A DNA stretch of 64,000 bases, taken from NCBI RefSeq assembly GCF_900456975.1, contig NZ_UGYM01000002.1, positions 1,302,001 through 1,366,000 of the forward strand. The letters run 5' to 3'. The notes under the pieces were generated by a model. It searched no databases. It worked only from the letters and a program-made list of their open reading frames with translations, and was not told the origin of the DNA. The translations under genes were made by a program, and so were the position numbers. Origin of the DNA: Shewanella baltica. GTDB taxonomy: Bacteria; Pseudomonadota; Gammaproteobacteria; Enterobacterales; Shewanellaceae. The stretch's first letter is position 1, and each line of letters begins with the position of its first letter. Shown here one piece after another: positions 19,762 to 29,389 of this stretch.

Positions 19762-19892
19762 TCTATTTTTTATAGAGAGTGGTTCCTAGCAAATAACTAA
19801 CGAGTTGTTTGGTAAGAACAAAGCATTTACTTCCTAGCCTACTGAAGTGAATGTGTTACAAAGCTCGGTTACGAGTTAAATCATAAGTCCGG

Positions 19893-19930
19893 ATCCCCTT
19901 CATTTTTTAGAAGAGAGGCCTAGGACACCG
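19893..19930 (+). pseudogene. broken tRNA-Glu 5' half
   Basis: It starts ATCCCCTTC, where a functional copy has GTCCCCTTC at the same place behind an identical 112-base spacer. It is interrupted by an AT-rich insertion, resumes with GAGGCCTAGGACACCG and then loses the anticodon loop and 3' half. A decayed seventh unit of the array. Confidence 0.65.
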
Positions 19931-19973
19931 TAGATGTTAAACGGGAACAATACGTTCAAATTAATATGTCCGG

Positions 19974-20049
19974 GTCCCCTTCGTCTAGAGGCCTAGGACA
20001 CCGCCCTTTCACGGCGGTAACAGGGGTTCGAATCCCCTAGGGGATACCA
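19974..20049 (+). tRNA. tRNA-Glu (UUC), copy 7
   Basis: Identical to Glu copy 1 and the last tRNA before the terminator; 212 bases behind copy 6 because a broken copy lies between. Confidence 0.97.
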
Positions 20050-20089
20050 ATTTTAATCAAGGTTTATCGAAACTTTGGTTAAAGACAAT

Positions 20090-20113
20090 AAACCACCTAA
20101 AGGTGGTTTTTTT
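20090..20113 (+). terminator. terminator of the tRNA-Ala/Glu array
   Basis: AAACCACC pairs with GGTGGTTT across TAAA and is followed by TTTT; it lies 40 bases after the last tRNA-Glu. Confidence 0.87.
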
Positions 20114-20585
20114 GTGTCTGAATTTTGAATATTAAATCGAGATCTCCCCGATTCATTTACGAGTCATACGCCTCGAGTTATTTGCCTAAGCCGAATTTAC
20201 CCACCAATCAAACCATCCACATTAAGATAAATAATGCTTCGAGAGGCATACTTAGTGTGGTGAAGTCATTCTGTCCAATTGTGTGATAAGAATTATTTAA
20301 GTGTTTTCCTGCTTAACCTTGCGTTAACCCATAGCTAAAACTTACCTTTCGGATTATTCAGTGTGTTGGCACTTTGAATGCTGCTACTTTCAATACTGAT
20401 AAGTTGAACCGTTAATCGCGATTTATCTCATGCTTCCAATCGCTAAACGATCGCAATTTGAAGTGAGCCGTTCTTACGGTAGCTATTGTAATAGCTGAAT
20501 AGCGTATCGTTGCGGTGAATATGAGGGCGAGTGTAAGAGTGAAGCCTTGCGGGAAGAGGGCAGAATTAGGCGGAGACTTATTTGA
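20114..20585. other. intergenic region without recognised content
   Basis: About 470 bases between the tRNA terminator and the terminator of the ABC gene. A 64-codon minus-strand frame (20412-20606) runs into that terminator and resembles nothing known. I see no RNA gene, repeat or operator here. Confidence 0.4.
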
Positions 20586-20623
20586 GATAAAAAAGGCGAC
20601 ACTCATTGCTAAGTGTCGCCTTT
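20586..20623 (-). terminator. terminator after the ABC exporter gene
   Basis: On the minus strand a 12-bp stem (AAAGGCGACACT / AGTGTCGCCTTT) is followed by a T run. It sits 19 bases after the stop codon. Confidence 0.88.
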
Positions 20624-20641
20624 CGTCATTTAACTTTTAAT

Positions 20642-22471
20642 TTAGTCTACGCCTAAGAATCCACCGGTTTGGTGTGCCCATAGCTGGGCATAAATGCCGC
20701 CAGCAGCAATGAGTTCTTGATGCGTGCCTTGTTCGACGACTCGGCCTTGATCTAACACTATTAGCCTGTCCATTGCTGCAATGGTCGAAAGTCGATGAGC
20801 GATTGCAATTACTGTTTTACCTTGCATTAACTCATATAAACTTTCTTGAATGGCGGCTTCGACTTCAGAATCCAGCGCTGAAGTGGCTTCATCAAGCAGC
20901 AAAATCGGCGCATTTTTTAATAAAACCCGCGCGATAGCGATCCGCTGTCTTTGGCCACCAGAAAGTTTTACACCACGTTCACCCACTTGGGCATCTAAGC
21001 CATGATTACCGTGAGGGTCACTTAGATCCTTAATAAAGTCATAGGCTTGAGCTTGTTTAATGGCGCTATCGAGCTGTTCTTCGCTGGCCGTTGGATTGCC
21101 GTAAAGAATATTCTCGCGGATAGTACGGTGCAACAGTGATGTATCTTGGGTCACCATGCCGATTTGCGAGCGCAGTGAATCCTGCATAACCGTCTTAATG
21201 TCTTGATCGTCAATATTAATCTGACCTTTTTCGACATCGTAGAATCGCATTAATAGATTCACTAAGGTCGACTTACCCGCGCCAGAACGCCCAACTAAGC
21301 CAACTTTTTCACCTGCCTTAATATTCAGATTCAGATCTTCAATCACCCCAGTCTGCTCGCCGTAATGGAAACACACTTGCTTGAAATCAATCTTGCCATG
21401 GTTGACGACCAGCGCCTTGGCGTCTGGCTCATCTTGGATGATCGTTGTTTTCGATAAGGTGTTCATCCCATCGGTGACAGTGCCGATATTTTCAAATAAC
21501 GAACTGATTTCCCACATGATCCACTGTGACATGCCGTTTAAACGCAGTGCTAAACTGACCGCAATGGCAATGGCGCCGATAGTAATCGCGCTGTCAGTCC
21601 ATAGAGCAATCGCTACCGCGGCAATGCTGAAGGCGAGCATATAGTTGATGATTTGCACGCTGACGCTGATGCCCGTGACTAAGCGCATCTGGCGATAAAC
21701 CGTGTCTAAAAATATCCGCATACTGGATTTGGCGTATTCGGCTTCTTTTTGCGTGTGGGCGAATAGCTTCACTGTGGTGATGTTGGTATAGCTGTCGACG
21801 ATACGGCCTGTCATGGTTGAGCGCGCATCGGCTTGCTCGGTAGAGACACTTTTCAGCTTAGGCACAAAGTACCATTGCAGCCCAACATACAGTGCAAGCC
21901 ACACTAGCATAGGTATCACCAAGCGCAGGTCGGCGCTGGCGATCATCACTAACATAGAAGTGAAATACACCAAAATGTATACCAATACATCGAGCAACTT
22001 CATCACAGTTTCGCGCACGGCTAAGGACGTTTGCATCACTTTCGTGGCGATTCGGCCGGCAAAATCATCTTGATAAAATGACACACTTTGCTTTAGCAAA
22101 TAGCGGTGCGCGAGCCAACGGATCGACATAGGATAATTGCCGAGCAAGGTTTGATGCATGATAAGCGCATGCAGTAATACCAAGATTGGCATCACAATCA
22201 GCACCATGCCCCCCATCAGCATTAAGGTCATGCCTTCGTCTTGAAATAAGGTTTCGGGATTTTTTTTCACAAGCCAATCCACTAATTGGCCCATAAATCC
22301 GAACAGCGACACTTCAAGCATCGCCAACAAAGCGGTTAGCACTGACATTAAGATCAGCGGCAGTTCGTAGCCTTTAGTGTAGTGGCGGCAAAAAGCATAA
22401 ACCCCTGTGGGTGGCTTAGTCGGTTCATCATCGGGGAGGGCTTCAACCCAAGATTCAAATCGTTTAAACAT
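20642..22471 (-). CDS. ABC transporter, fused permease and ATPase (exporter type)
   Basis: A 609-aa half-transporter expected to work as a homodimer or heterodimer in the inner membrane. An N-terminal six-helix transmembrane domain (about residues 35-330) is followed by the ATPase: Walker A GRSGAGKS (394-401), signature LSGGQ (503-507), Walker B ILLLDE (523-528) and the AHRLST switch. The architecture is that of MsbA/YknU-type exporters, but the sequence does not tell lipid from drug or peptide. It stands alone with its own terminator. An ATG at 22471 is the natural start. Confidence 0.9.
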   Translation of the reverse strand: MFKRFESWVEALPDDEPTKPPTGVYAFCRHYTKGYELPLILMSVLTALLAMLEVSLFGFMGQLVDWLVKKNPETLFQDEGMTLMLMGGMVLIVMPILVLLHALIMHQTLLGNYPMSIRWLAHRYLLKQSVSFYQDDFAGRIATKVMQTSLAVRETVMKLLDVLVYILVYFTSMLVMIASADLRLVIPMLVWLALYVGLQWYFVPKLKSVSTEQADARSTMTGRIVDSYTNITTVKLFAHTQKEAEYAKSSMRIFLDTVYRQMRLVTGISVSVQIINYMLAFSIAAVAIALWTDSAITIGAIAIAVSLALRLNGMSQWIMWEISSLFENIGTVTDGMNTLSKTTIIQDEPDAKALVVNHGKIDFKQVCFHYGEQTGVIEDLNLNIKAGEKVGLVGRSGAGKSTLVNLLMRFYDVEKGQINIDDQDIKTVMQDSLRSQIGMVTQDTSLLHRTIRENILYGNPTASEEQLDSAIKQAQAYDFIKDLSDPHGNHGLDAQVGERGVKLSGGQRQRIAIARVLLKNAPILLLDEATSALDSEVEAAIQESLYELMQGKTVIAIAHRLSTIAAMDRLIVLDQGRVVEQGTHQELIAAGGIYAQLWAHQTGGFLGVD

Positions 22472-22643
22472 GAATTAACTCTATGGTGAGATAAAAAATA
22501 GTCGCGTATAGCATATAGGATTTCATTCCCTAAAAGCATTGAAATGATTGAGTTCCGTTTTCCGCTAGTGCTACATGCTAGTTTTACGTAAAGTAATGAA
22601 CAAGAAATTAATTGTGAGCGAATATTGTCGGGCGTAGTGAAAA

Positions 22644-24341
22644 ATGAGTACAGATATAGCGTCTGAGAGTGCGATTAAGCGTGATGAAATAGACTCAGTG
22701 CATTCACTGGAGTCAAGTGCTGGGCTACTTTCTGCGTCTATTTGCCGTGAGGCGAGGATGAGCCGCGATCCGCGTTTTGATGGTAAGTTTTTTGTGGGCG
22801 TATTAACGACGGGCATTTATTGCCGTACCGTGTGTCCTGCCGTCGCGCCAAAAGAGCAGAATGTGCGTTATTTTGATTCGGCCGTGAAAGCCGCACAAGC
22901 TGGATTACGCCCGTGTTTGCGTTGTCGGCCCGACAGTGCGCCAGGTTCAAATCCGTGGAAAGGCACTGGCACAACGTTGGCGAGGGCCATTAGTTTAATT
23001 GAAGCGGGTGCATTAGCGGGGAAATCATCGGGAGAGCCAGCCTCGACTGTGACACAATTGGCTGACAGATTAGGGATCAGTAGTCGTTATCTCAATAAGC
23101 TCTTTACCGAAGGTTTTGGCACTTCGCCTAAACAATATGCCTTATACCGGCAGTTACTGTTTGCAAAACAACTGCTACATCAAACCCAATTACCTATCAC
23201 CCAAGTCGCGTTGGCGGCGGGTTTCAACAGTATTCGCCGTTTCAATGAGGCATTTAAGCAAACCTTACAATTGACGCCAACGCAATTAAGAAAGACCGCG
23301 TTAACCAAGGCGGCAAAGGAGCAGGATATTGATTCATCAACAGGATTCGGTGAAATTGATACTTTGGGTGAATTTGTGCCGCACTATGGATTAACCCTAT
23401 ATCAATACTATCGACCCCCATTGGATTGGGCATCGCAGCTGGCATTTTATCGCTTACGTGCAGTGACAGGAATGGAGTGGTTCACGCCGCAAGTCAGTCA
23501 TCCACAAGCGAGTGATGCAGTTCAAATTGCAGATGAGACCAATGTTTCAGCAGAAGCCAAAGCTGACGATAACGGGCTCGAATATGGTCGCTGTTTTGCC
23601 ATCGGCAAGATGCGCGGCACAGTGCAAATTATCCATGAGCCTAAGCTGAATCGCTTCAAACTTGCGATTGCTTTGACCGAAGATTCCTCCGTCGATGAGC
23701 TGCAATTGCTGGTCACTGAGGTGCGACGCATTTTAGATCTCGATGCGGATATGCAGCAGATTGAGCAAGGTTTAAGTACGCTGCCGAGTTTAGGTTTAAT
23801 GCCGTTTTCGGGATTGCGCATTCCTGGCGCAGGATCTTTGTTTGAAGCGGTTTGCCGCGCGATCTTGGGTCAGCAAGTGACGGTCGTGCAGGCGACTAAG
23901 CTACTGAATATATTGGTTGAAGCCTATGGCGAGCGCTTTAGTCTCAATGGCCGCGAGTATCGATTATTCCCAACACCCGAGGCGATTCGTGAGGCGAGTT
24001 TAACTGAGCTTAAAATGCCGGGCGCCCGTAAATTAGCCCTCAATGCGCTCGCGGCGTTTATCTGCGAACATCCTGAGGCAAGTGTCGATGATTGGCTCAG
24101 CGTTAAAGGCATAGGTCCTTGGACGATAGCGTATGCCAAGCTTCGTGGCTTGGGCGATCCAAACGTGTTTTTGCATTCGGATTTGATTGTTAAAAAGCAT
24201 TTATTGGCCTTATATATCAAGAACAATAGGTTGGATGAAACGGCCGCTGCGGCAGTGAGCTATCCCCAATTGTGCGAGCAGCTGAGTCAACAAATTGCCC
24301 CGTGGGGCAGTTACTTAACCTTTCAGCTCTGGCATCAATAA
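22644..24341 (+). CDS. Ada-type regulator fused to AlkA DNA-3-methyladenine glycosylase
   Basis: A 565-aa alkylation-repair protein with three parts. First, the Ada zinc domain, with Cys60, Cys64, Cys91 and Cys94 (YCRTVCPA ... RPCLRCRPD), which in Ada takes methyl groups from phosphotriesters. Second, an AraC helix-turn-helix pair (LADRLGISSRYLNKLF, ITQVALAAGFNSIRRFNEAF). Third, an AlkA N-domain and HhH-GPD glycosylase (GARKLALNALAAFI, VKGIGPWTIAYAKLRG) with catalytic Asp513 in FLHSDLIVK. It probably senses methylation damage, activates repair genes and removes 3-methyladenine. ogt follows 105 bases downstream on the same strand. Similar fusions are known in other bacteria. Confidence 0.92.
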   Translation: MSTDIASESAIKRDEIDSVHSLESSAGLLSASICREARMSRDPRFDGKFFVGVLTTGIYCRTVCPAVAPKEQNVRYFDSAVKAAQAGLRPCLRCRPDSAPGSNPWKGTGTTLARAISLIEAGALAGKSSGEPASTVTQLADRLGISSRYLNKLFTEGFGTSPKQYALYRQLLFAKQLLHQTQLPITQVALAAGFNSIRRFNEAFKQTLQLTPTQLRKTALTKAAKEQDIDSSTGFGEIDTLGEFVPHYGLTLYQYYRPPLDWASQLAFYRLRAVTGMEWFTPQVSHPQASDAVQIADETNVSAEAKADDNGLEYGRCFAIGKMRGTVQIIHEPKLNRFKLAIALTEDSSVDELQLLVTEVRRILDLDADMQQIEQGLSTLPSLGLMPFSGLRIPGAGSLFEAVCRAILGQQVTVVQATKLLNILVEAYGERFSLNGREYRLFPTPEAIREASLTELKMPGARKLALNALAAFICEHPEASVDDWLSVKGIGPWTIAYAKLRGLGDPNVFLHSDLIVKKHLLALYIKNNRLDETAAAAVSYPQLCEQLSQQIAPWGSYLTFQLWHQ

Positions 24342-24446
24342 CCATCAAGCTGCCTCATATTTAACTGCCAGTTTAAAAAGATGATTTTAGCGTTAAGTTA
24401 AGAGCCAATTTAAGAATCAAATTAAGGTCAAATAAAGAGACAGATT

Positions 24447-25004
24447 ATGAAACATGCGATTCGTCAATTGAGCCAAGCACCAAGCATTGCAGAATATCAG
24501 CCCTGCGCCGTGGGTACGTTTATCAGTCCTGTTGGAATATTGCAGTTAAATGCCAATGCCTATGGACTGAGTCATTTAACGGTTGTCGGCTCGGATCGCA
24601 CTGAGATTACGCTTGCCAAGGCGAGTGAGGATGCCCTCAATCATGCTAAGGCGCATATTCGCGAAACTCAGGCGCAGCTTGCGGATTATTTTGCGGGTGA
24701 GCGGGTTGAATTTGATTTAAAACTCGCGCCCAAGGGCACTGAATTTCAGCGCGACGTATGGCAAGCCTTGCTCAATTTAGATTACGGCCAGAGCTGCAGT
24801 TATGGGCAGATTGCCGAGCAAATCGGTCGGCCTAAGGCAGTGCGCGCCGTGGGCGCGGCCAATGGCGCCAATCCAATCGCGATTATTGTGCCTTGCCATA
24901 GAGTAATAGGCAAAAATGGCAAGTTAACGGGTTACGCCTACGGGCTTGCGATGAAACAGCAGTTGTTAACGCTGGAAACTGACAAGCACTGCCTCGATAT
25001 TTAA
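24447..25004 (+). CDS. ogt: methylated-DNA--protein-cysteine methyltransferase
   Basis: A 185-aa suicide repair enzyme that moves the methyl group of O6-methylguanine to its own cysteine. The active site PCHRVIG holds Cys150; the DNA-binding helix is seen in SYGQIAEQIGRPKAVRAVG. No Ada N-terminal domain is attached; that domain is in the gene before it. The start has no strong ribosome site (AAAGAGACAG upstream). It lies between the Ada-AlkA fusion and an RNA helicase on the same strand and probably belongs to the same transcript. Confidence 0.94.
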   Translation: MKHAIRQLSQAPSIAEYQPCAVGTFISPVGILQLNANAYGLSHLTVVGSDRTEITLAKASEDALNHAKAHIRETQAQLADYFAGERVEFDLKLAPKGTEFQRDVWQALLNLDYGQSCSYGQIAEQIGRPKAVRAVGAANGANPIAIIVPCHRVIGKNGKLTGYAYGLAMKQQLLTLETDKHCLDI

Positions 25005-25051
25005 GCTAGAATAGCCGCCTATTAAGATATTGGTGAGCAGTTAAACTTTCT

Positions 25052-26335
25052 ATGACTCAGGCTTCTTCCTCTGCGGCAAGCTTTGCCCAACTCGGCATTA
25101 TTGCACCTTTGCTAAATCGACTAACCGAATTAGCGTATGTTTCGCCCACACCAGTACAGGCGGCGACGATTCCCGCTGTGCTCGCTGGGCGGGATGTGTT
25201 AGCCGGCGCCAATACGGGCTCGGGTAAAACGGCAGCCTTTGCCGTGCCGCTGTTGCAGCAACTTGTTGAAGCAAAAACAGACGATAAGACAGGCGCTTAT
25301 GTTCGTTGTTTGGTCTTAGTACCAACCCGTGAATTAGCCCAGCAAGTCGCAGACAGCTTTCTGTCCTATGCCTCGCATTTGAATGGCAAGCTAAAAATCG
25401 TTGCCGCGTTTGGCGGTGTGTCAGTCAATGCGCAAATGCAGAGCCTACGCGCTGGTGCTGATGTATTAGTGGCAACGCCGGGTCGTTTGTTAGATCTGTT
25501 GTCCAGCAATGCCATCAAACTTAACCGCGTTAGCGCCTTAGTGCTCGATGAAGCTGACCGTATGTTAAGCCTTGGTTTTACAGAAGAATTAGCCCAAGTG
25601 CTCGACGCGTTGCCCGCCAAGAAACAAACCTTATTATTCTCAGCGACATTTCCAGAAGAAGTCCGTGAATTAACGGCAAAACTGCTGAATGATCCGCTTG
25701 AATACCAATTTCAAAGTGAACAAGAAAGCACGATTCATCAGCGGGTGATCACCGTTAATCGTCCGATGAAAACCGCATTATTGGCGCATCTGATTAAAGA
25801 ACATCAGTGGTCACAGGCGTTGATTTTTGTGAGTGCCAAAAATACCTGTAATCATTTAGCGCAAAAGTTGTCTAAACGTGGGATCAGTGCCGAAGTCTTC
25901 CATGGCGATAAAGCGCAAGGCGCACGTACGCGGGTGCTCGATGGTTTTAAAAATGGTGAGATCAGTGTGTTAATCGCCACTGACATTGCCGCCCGTGGTA
26001 TCGATATCGATAAACTGCCTGTGGTGATCAACTTTGATTTACCAAGAAGCCCTGCGGATTATATGCATCGCATTGGCCGTAGTGGCCGCGCCGGTGAAGC
26101 TGGCTTAGCTGTGACCTTGATTTCCCATGAGGATTATCACCACTTTGGCGTGATAGAGAAAAAGAACAAGCTTAAGTTAGTGCGTGAGCAAATTGTCGGT
26201 TTTGAAGCCGATGACGAAATGCCAGCCGAACTGTTAGAACAAGCTAAACCTGTCGCCAAGCCCGAAGGTACGGGTAAAAAAAAACGTAAACAGTTACCAC
26301 CTGCCAATGCTGAATTTTGGGGTAAAAAATCTTAA
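25052..26335 (+). CDS. DEAD-box ATP-dependent RNA helicase (RhlE-like)
   Basis: A 427-aa RNA helicase with all core motifs: Q-motif (SPTPVQAATIPAV), motif I ANTGSGKT, PTRELAQQ, DEAD in VLDEADRM, SAT in LLFSATF, and motif VI HRIGRSGRAGE. A short basic tail (GTGKKKRKQL) follows and may bind RNA. RhlE-type helicases help ribosome assembly and RNA turnover. It starts 47 bases after ogt, so it may be co-transcribed with it, but a repair role is not implied. The helicase family is sure; the subgroup is less so. Confidence 0.9.
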   Translation: MTQASSSAASFAQLGIIAPLLNRLTELAYVSPTPVQAATIPAVLAGRDVLAGANTGSGKTAAFAVPLLQQLVEAKTDDKTGAYVRCLVLVPTRELAQQVADSFLSYASHLNGKLKIVAAFGGVSVNAQMQSLRAGADVLVATPGRLLDLLSSNAIKLNRVSALVLDEADRMLSLGFTEELAQVLDALPAKKQTLLFSATFPEEVRELTAKLLNDPLEYQFQSEQESTIHQRVITVNRPMKTALLAHLIKEHQWSQALIFVSAKNTCNHLAQKLSKRGISAEVFHGDKAQGARTRVLDGFKNGEISVLIATDIAARGIDIDKLPVVINFDLPRSPADYMHRIGRSGRAGEAGLAVTLISHEDYHHFGVIEKKNKLKLVREQIVGFEADDEMPAELLEQAKPVAKPEGTGKKKRKQLPPANAEFWGKKS

Positions 26336-26407
26336 GTCGTTGGAAACAAGCTATTCTTAGCTTATCTCTGACGTCCCTTGTCATCTCACTTGTCGTAGGT
26401 AAGGTTT

Positions 26408-26878
26408 ATGCAACACTTATTCTGGTTAGTTGAAGGTAAAGTCGCAGGGCGCAGTGGTCCCAATAAAGATCCTTGGGATTTGCAGGCGCTTAAAGAGGCC
26501 GGTATTGGTGCCATCCTGTCGGTCAATGGGGGCGAAGGCTGTGAGCCTAGCACCTTTAAAAAGCTCGATTTACGTTACGAATGTATTCCCTTTTCGCGCA
26601 ATGTGCCGCCCCAAGATGGGGATGTGGCGATTTGTGTCGCTCAATTGCCTAAGGCATTAGCCTTTATCCAGCAGTGTGAAGCCGATGGCTTACCTGTGGT
26701 GATCCATTGCCGCTCGGGTAAGGATCGCACTAGTCTCATCATGGCTTATTACTTGATGGTCAATGGTGCTGCGCCATTACACGCTGTCAGCCAAGTTCGC
26801 AGTATTCGCGATATCGCCTTTACTGCCGATGGCTGGGATCAATTCGCCTTTGACGTTTTGTACGCATTACAAGACTAA
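26408..26878 (+). CDS. dual-specificity/tyrosine-type protein phosphatase-like protein
   Basis: A 156-aa cytoplasmic protein with the Cys-based phosphatase loop HCRSGKDRT (Cys101, Arg107). The acidic region DGDVAICVAQLPKALAFI lies ahead of it, in the place of the general-acid loop. The family is loosely CDKN3/DSP-like. The substrate, protein or small phosphoester, cannot be read from sequence. It follows the helicase gene by 72 bases on the same strand, so co-transcription is possible. Confidence 0.82.
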   Translation: MQHLFWLVEGKVAGRSGPNKDPWDLQALKEAGIGAILSVNGGEGCEPSTFKKLDLRYECIPFSRNVPPQDGDVAICVAQLPKALAFIQQCEADGLPVVIHCRSGKDRTSLIMAYYLMVNGAAPLHAVSQVRSIRDIAFTADGWDQFAFDVLYALQD

Positions 26879-27018
26879 GCCTTTTTTAGGCGTCAGAGAG
26901 TCGAACCTATTCATTAATAGGCATAATAGTTTCATTCGTTTGACCTTAGTCATCAAATTTTTACTGTGTTAAGGTTAAGCTATCCGCAGGTTGGTTTTAG
27001 TGAGTTATCTATCTAATT

Positions 27019-27915
27019 ATGAAAAGTAAGGCAAGTCAGTCACAGGGATTACTACTGTTTCGGTTATCACAGACTCAAGTGTTTGCCTTAGGCACGTTGA
27101 AAGTGCGTGAGCTGGTGCCGTACACACGTCTCAGTAAAATCCCTCAATCTCATCCGACGATTCTGGGTGCTTCAACTATCCGTGGTCATACGATTCCTAT
27201 CATAGATATGGCGGCGGCGATTGGTTATCGGCCGATTGCCCCAGAAGAGCGTGAAAAGTGCTACATCATCATCACGGATTGTCAGCGGATGATCATTGGT
27301 TTCTTAGTGCGTGGTATCGATAAGATTATCGAATGCAACTGGCGTGATATCGAAGCACCTTCGTCTAGTTTGGGTAAAAATGCCTATTTGACCGGCGTGA
27401 CACGTTTTGAGGACCAACTGGTACAGTTGCTTGACGTTGAACTGTTATTGTCGAAAATCTTCCCCGATAATCCAAAGGCGAATCGGGCTATTTTGACCGA
27501 CGTACAACGTGAAAAACTCAAACCTATGAATATTCTTTTAGTGGATGATTCTAAGGTGGCACGTAAGCAGTTATCCGACGCCCTTGATATGATTAACATT
27601 CCTTATCGAGTCACGGCCGACGGTAAAGAAGCGCTAGTCATGATGGAGCAAGCGGCACTGGAACATCACCCGATAGATATTCTGGTGAGTGATATCGAGA
27701 TGCCGGGACTGGATGGTTACGAACTGGCTTTTGAAGTGCGTGATAATCCACTGACTGCCAAGGCCTACATTATTTTGCACACTTCTTTATCCAGCGAAAT
27801 TAGCGTGAGTCAGGCCCATCAAGTTGGGGCAAATGAAGCACTGACTAAGTTCGATGCCCACGAGTTAATCGACGCCATGTTACGGGGCGCCGATCTCGCC
27901 TTAGACAAGCGCTAA
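27019..27915 (+). CDS. cheV: chemotaxis protein CheV
   Basis: A 298-aa chemotaxis adaptor. A CheW-like domain (about residues 10-160; TIRGHTIPIIDMAAAIGYRP) couples receptors to CheA. A C-terminal receiver domain (175-298) has the acidic pair LVDDSKVARK, phospho-acceptor Asp225 in SDIEMPGLDGYE, and Lys in TKFDAHELI. Phosphorylation of CheV is thought to tune receptor coupling. No other chemotaxis gene is in the window, which is common for cheV. A terminator overlaps its end. Confidence 0.93.
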   Translation: MKSKASQSQGLLLFRLSQTQVFALGTLKVRELVPYTRLSKIPQSHPTILGASTIRGHTIPIIDMAAAIGYRPIAPEEREKCYIIITDCQRMIIGFLVRGIDKIIECNWRDIEAPSSSLGKNAYLTGVTRFEDQLVQLLDVELLLSKIFPDNPKANRAILTDVQREKLKPMNILLVDDSKVARKQLSDALDMINIPYRVTADGKEALVMMEQAALEHHPIDILVSDIEMPGLDGYELAFEVRDNPLTAKAYIILHTSLSSEISVSQAHQVGANEALTKFDAHELIDAMLRGADLALDKR

Positions 27916-27936
27916 TCTGGCGCTTGTTAGTTTTTT
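27905..27936 (+). terminator. terminator overlapping the end of cheV
   Basis: ACAAGCG pairs with CGCTTGT across a nine-base loop, followed by TAG and six Ts. The stem starts in the last codons of cheV. Confidence 0.75.
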
Positions 27937-28088
27937 GTATGCTTTTTGCGGGGCTAGGGTAATTTAGTTAGCTTATTTCCCCGCAAAACTAGACAAGTCC
28001 AGTCACATCCTATAAAAACCTTATTGGCCTCATTTCCGAAGGTGCGCGTTGGGGATCTCAACCGAATATAATAACGATAGGTTAAACC

Positions 28089-29315
28089 ATGAAACAAGAA
28101 TCATCATTGTTAGCTAAGTTGGCTAATGGCAGTCTCGTAATACAAATCTTTTTGGGGATAATCGCTGGTGTGGTCTTAGCCAGTTTTTCACCGAGTAGCG
28201 CGAAAGATATCGCCTTCTTAGGCAGTTTATTCGTTGGGGCATTGAAAGCGATTGCTCCCATCTTAGTATTTATCTTAGTGGCGTCATCGATTGCCAACCA
28301 AAAGAAGAATACCCAAACCAATATGCGTCCCATTGTGGTGCTGTACTTATTCGGCACTTTTGCGGCCGCATTAACCGCAGTGCTCCTGAGTTCGATTTTC
28401 CCGACTAATTTAGTCTTAGTGGCCGGCGTGGAAGGCACCAGTCCACCACAGGGCATAGGTGAAGTCATCCATACCTTGTTATTCAAACTGGTTGATAACC
28501 CAGTGAATGCGTTAATGACGGGCAACTATATTGGTATTCTCGCTTGGGGTGTGGGCTTAGGTTTAGCCCTACATCATGCTACCGATTCGACTAAGCAAGT
28601 GTTTGCTGATATGAGCCACGGTATTTCACAGATGGTGCGTTTTATTATCCGTTTAGCGCCTATCGGTATTTTTGGTCTCGTTGCGGCGACATTTGCCGAA
28701 ACAGGTTTTGCGGCGATTGCAGGCTATGCCCAGTTATTGGCCGTGCTATTAGGCGCGATGGCTATTATTGCTTTAGTCGTTAATCCATTGATTGTATACG
28801 TGAAGATTAAACGTAATCCGTATCCGCTGGTATTTCAATGCTTGCGTGAAAGTGGTGTGACGGCGTTTTTTACTCGCTCGAGCGCGGCAAACATTCCGGT
28901 CAATATGGCGCTGTGTGAAAAGTTAAAGCTGCATGAAGACACCTATTCCGTTTCTATTCCCTTAGGTGCCACTATTAACATGGGCGGCGCGGCGATCACT
29001 ATTACCGTATTGACCTTAGCTGCGGCGCATACCTTAGGCATTCAAGTCGATTTACTGACCGCATTGTTACTGAGTGTTGTTGCTGCTGTTTCAGCTTGCG
29101 GCGCATCGGGTGTGGCGGGTGGTTCATTATTATTGATCCCACTGGCTTGTAGCTTGTTTGGTATTTCTAACGATGTTGCCATGCAAGTGGTTGCTGTTGG
29201 CTTTATTATTGGTGTGGTTCAAGATGCAGCCGAAACTGCACTGAACAGCTCAACTGACGTTATCTTTACCGCTGCCGCTTGTGAAGCCGCTGAGAATAAA
29301 GCTAAACTGAGTTAA
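28089..29315 (+). CDS. sstT: serine/threonine:sodium symporter SstT
   Basis: A 408-aa inner-membrane symporter of the dicarboxylate/amino acid:cation family, taking up serine and threonine with sodium. Typical segments are [34 protein letters not shown] and [20 protein letters not shown], and the substrate-binding C-terminal part [16 protein letters not shown]. The length matches E. coli SstT. It is a single gene between terminators. Confidence 0.93.
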   Translation: MKQESSLLAKLANGSLVIQIFLGIIAGVVLASFSPSSAKDIAFLGSLFVGALKAIAPILVFILVASSIANQKKNTQTNMRPIVVLYLFGTFAAALTAVLLSSIFPTNLVLVAGVEGTSPPQGIGEVIHTLLFKLVDNPVNALMTGNYIGILAWGVGLGLALHHATDSTKQVFADMSHGISQMVRFIIRLAPIGIFGLVAATFAETGFAAIAGYAQLLAVLLGAMAIIALVVNPLIVYVKIKRNPYPLVFQCLRESGVTAFFTRSSAANIPVNMALCEKLKLHEDTYSVSIPLGATINMGGAAITITVLTLAAAHTLGIQVDLLTALLLSVVAAVSACGASGVAGGSLLLIPLACSLFGISNDVAMQVVAVGFIIGVVQDAAETALNSSTDVIFTAAACEAAENKAKLS

Positions 29316-29349
29316 CGAGTGCTGTTATTCGTATAGAAAAGTATTATGG

Positions 29350-29377
29350 AAGCAGTCACTTAGGTGGCTGCTTTTTT
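29350..29377 (+). terminator. terminator after sstT
   Basis: AAGCAGTCAC pairs with GTGGCTGCTT (one G-T pair) across TTAG and is followed by Ts. The T run touches the start region of the next gene. Confidence 0.82.
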
Positions 29378-29389
29378 ATGGGAGTCGTT

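Larger units (their letters stand above)
19091..19892 (+). repeat. tandem 401-base tRNA-Glu dimer unit
   Basis: Units 19091-19491 and 19492-19892 each hold Glu, a 118-base spacer, Glu and a 131-base spacer. The 112-base spacer core (from GGTTCCTAGCA to AAGTCCGG) also occurs at 18588-18699. Long spacers carry 13 extra bases next to the tRNA end. The pattern fits unequal recombination. Confidence 0.88.
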
